Origin: an uncultured Odoribacter sp.
Lineage (GTDB): Bacteria > Bacteroidota > Bacteroidia > Bacteroidales > Marinifilaceae
Assembly (NCBI GenBank): GCA_910588375.1
Contig: CAJUQA010000018.1
Span: 4,195 to 68,194 of the forward strand
Direction of reading: 5' to 3'
DNA length: 64,000 bases
This document shows positions 63,725 to 64,000 of the stretch, in pieces. Below the pieces are notes generated by a model. That model was not told where the DNA came from and did no database searches. It worked only from the letters and a program-made list of their open reading frames with translations. The position numbers and the translations under genes were made by a program. Numbering within the stretch: the stretch's first letter is position 1; each line of letters starts with the position of its first letter.

Positions 63725-63764
63725 AATTTTTAATGAATTCTAAATGGGGAAAGTAAAAAAACAA

Positions 63765-63869
63765 TTATTTCTCATATGTTCCTTCCTCAAAAATCACGTT
63801 CTCGACCATTTCATTAAACCTATCAACAATGTTCTCTTCAATCTGGATTGGGGGAGATTGTGTATATAG
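63765..63869 (-). pseudogene. C-terminal remnant of an unknown gene
   Basis: An open stretch of 34 codons ends in TAA at 63765 and is blocked upstream by TAG at 63870-63872. The translated tail (EENIVDRFNEMVENV, then a short acidic end) looks like real coding sequence but has no start. It is probably the stump of a gene cut by the mobile element to the right. The rest of the 336-base stretch 63665-64000 holds only the promoter, the palindrome and the terminal repeats. Confidence 0.35.
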
Positions 63870-63907
63870 CTACTCATCATAGTGTACTATTACGAGATCA
63901 ATTATAG

Positions 63908-64000
63908 GTGGAAAAAACGGTAAAACTGCCCCCTTAAAAACGGTAGAAAGTGACCCTTTGAAAACGGTCTAAGTTGACCACAGAAAAACGGTTGAAAATG
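63908..64000. mobile_element. Tandem terminal repeats of an IS21-family element (rest outside window)
   Basis: Four copies of AAAACGGT are spaced 23, 24 and 24 bases apart (ACGGT at 63917, 63940, 63964 and 63988). The sequence between copies is related, with AAGTGACC / AAGTTGACC after two of them. Multiple direct repeats of this ACGGT...TGACC type at the ends are typical of Bacteroidota IS21-family insertion sequences, where IstA binds. The transposase genes istA/istB would lie beyond 64000. Confidence 0.65.

Noticed and set aside
1..64000. CRISPR arrays and rRNA genes
   Set aside because: No regularly spaced direct repeats of 24-40 bases with unique spacers and no rRNA-like sequence were seen; the only regular repeats are the 23-24 base units at the right edge, which fit an insertion-sequence end.

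Overview
The window looks like a chromosomal segment of a gut-type Bacteroidota, order Bacteroidales. The evidence is a SusC/SusD pair, many lipoproteins, solo peptidoglycan-recycling genes of the Bacteroidales kind, ATP-type PEP carboxykinase, tRNA genes without encoded CCA, and repeated promoters with the Bacteroidota -7 box TAnnTTTG and a TTTG box 19-20 bp upstream. An Odoribacter/Butyricimonas-like family is a guess only; nothing here fixes the genus.

Layout. 1-5480: partial sensor kinase, two thiol/DUF4369-type lipoproteins, and a large OmpA/TPR lipoprotein. 5637-14390: alaS, divergent from a conserved run of M23 peptidase, MerR-like regulator, Nif3-like protein and coiled-coil zinc-ribbon protein, then valS. 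14391-20005: a 0.8 kb non-coding region rich in inverted repeats leads into an isolated susC-susD pair with no hydrolase beside it. 20141-31041: housekeeping and repair genes (O6-alkylguanine-DNA methyltransferase, DUF418 membrane protein, sirtuin, rlmD, dps, pckA, clpP-clpX, pyrE, Nudix). 31010-39667: a probable cell-wall sugar recycling locus (BadF-type sugar kinase, GT2/HIT-like fusion protein, SpoIID/LytB protein, AmpG-like permease, Na+/solute symporter, NamZ-type muramidase). 40152-42000: two tRNA-Leu genes and a tRNA-Gln gene around a solitary tyrosine recombinase. 42197-53445: DUF2723 membrane glycosyltransferase, prfB with a programmed +1 frameshift, heptose kinase, DUF3298 lipoprotein, pdxS-pdxT with a terminator-like hairpin between them, and a galM-transporter-galK operon with a strong promoter.

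53771-64000 is an accessory island, visibly richer in A+T than the rest. It opens with two broken genes fused end to end (an XRE regulator fragment and an Mrr-like nuclease fragment). It then holds, all on the minus strand and read from the right, an XRE controller, a C5 cytosine methyltransferase, a protein with two GHKL ATPase domains (MutL/Hsp90-like, then histidine-kinase-like), a receiver-domain protein with an unknown C-terminal region, a McrB-like AAA+ motor, a DUF2357 PD-(D/E)xK nuclease and a Vsr endonuclease. A ten-base G:C tract lies in front of the motor gene. The right edge carries tandem repeats typical of the end of an IS21-family element. The methylase, motor, nuclease and Vsr form a recognisable LlaJI/McrBC-like restriction set. 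The GHKL-receiver signalling pair embedded in the same gene string is the part that looks least described, and it could control or license restriction.
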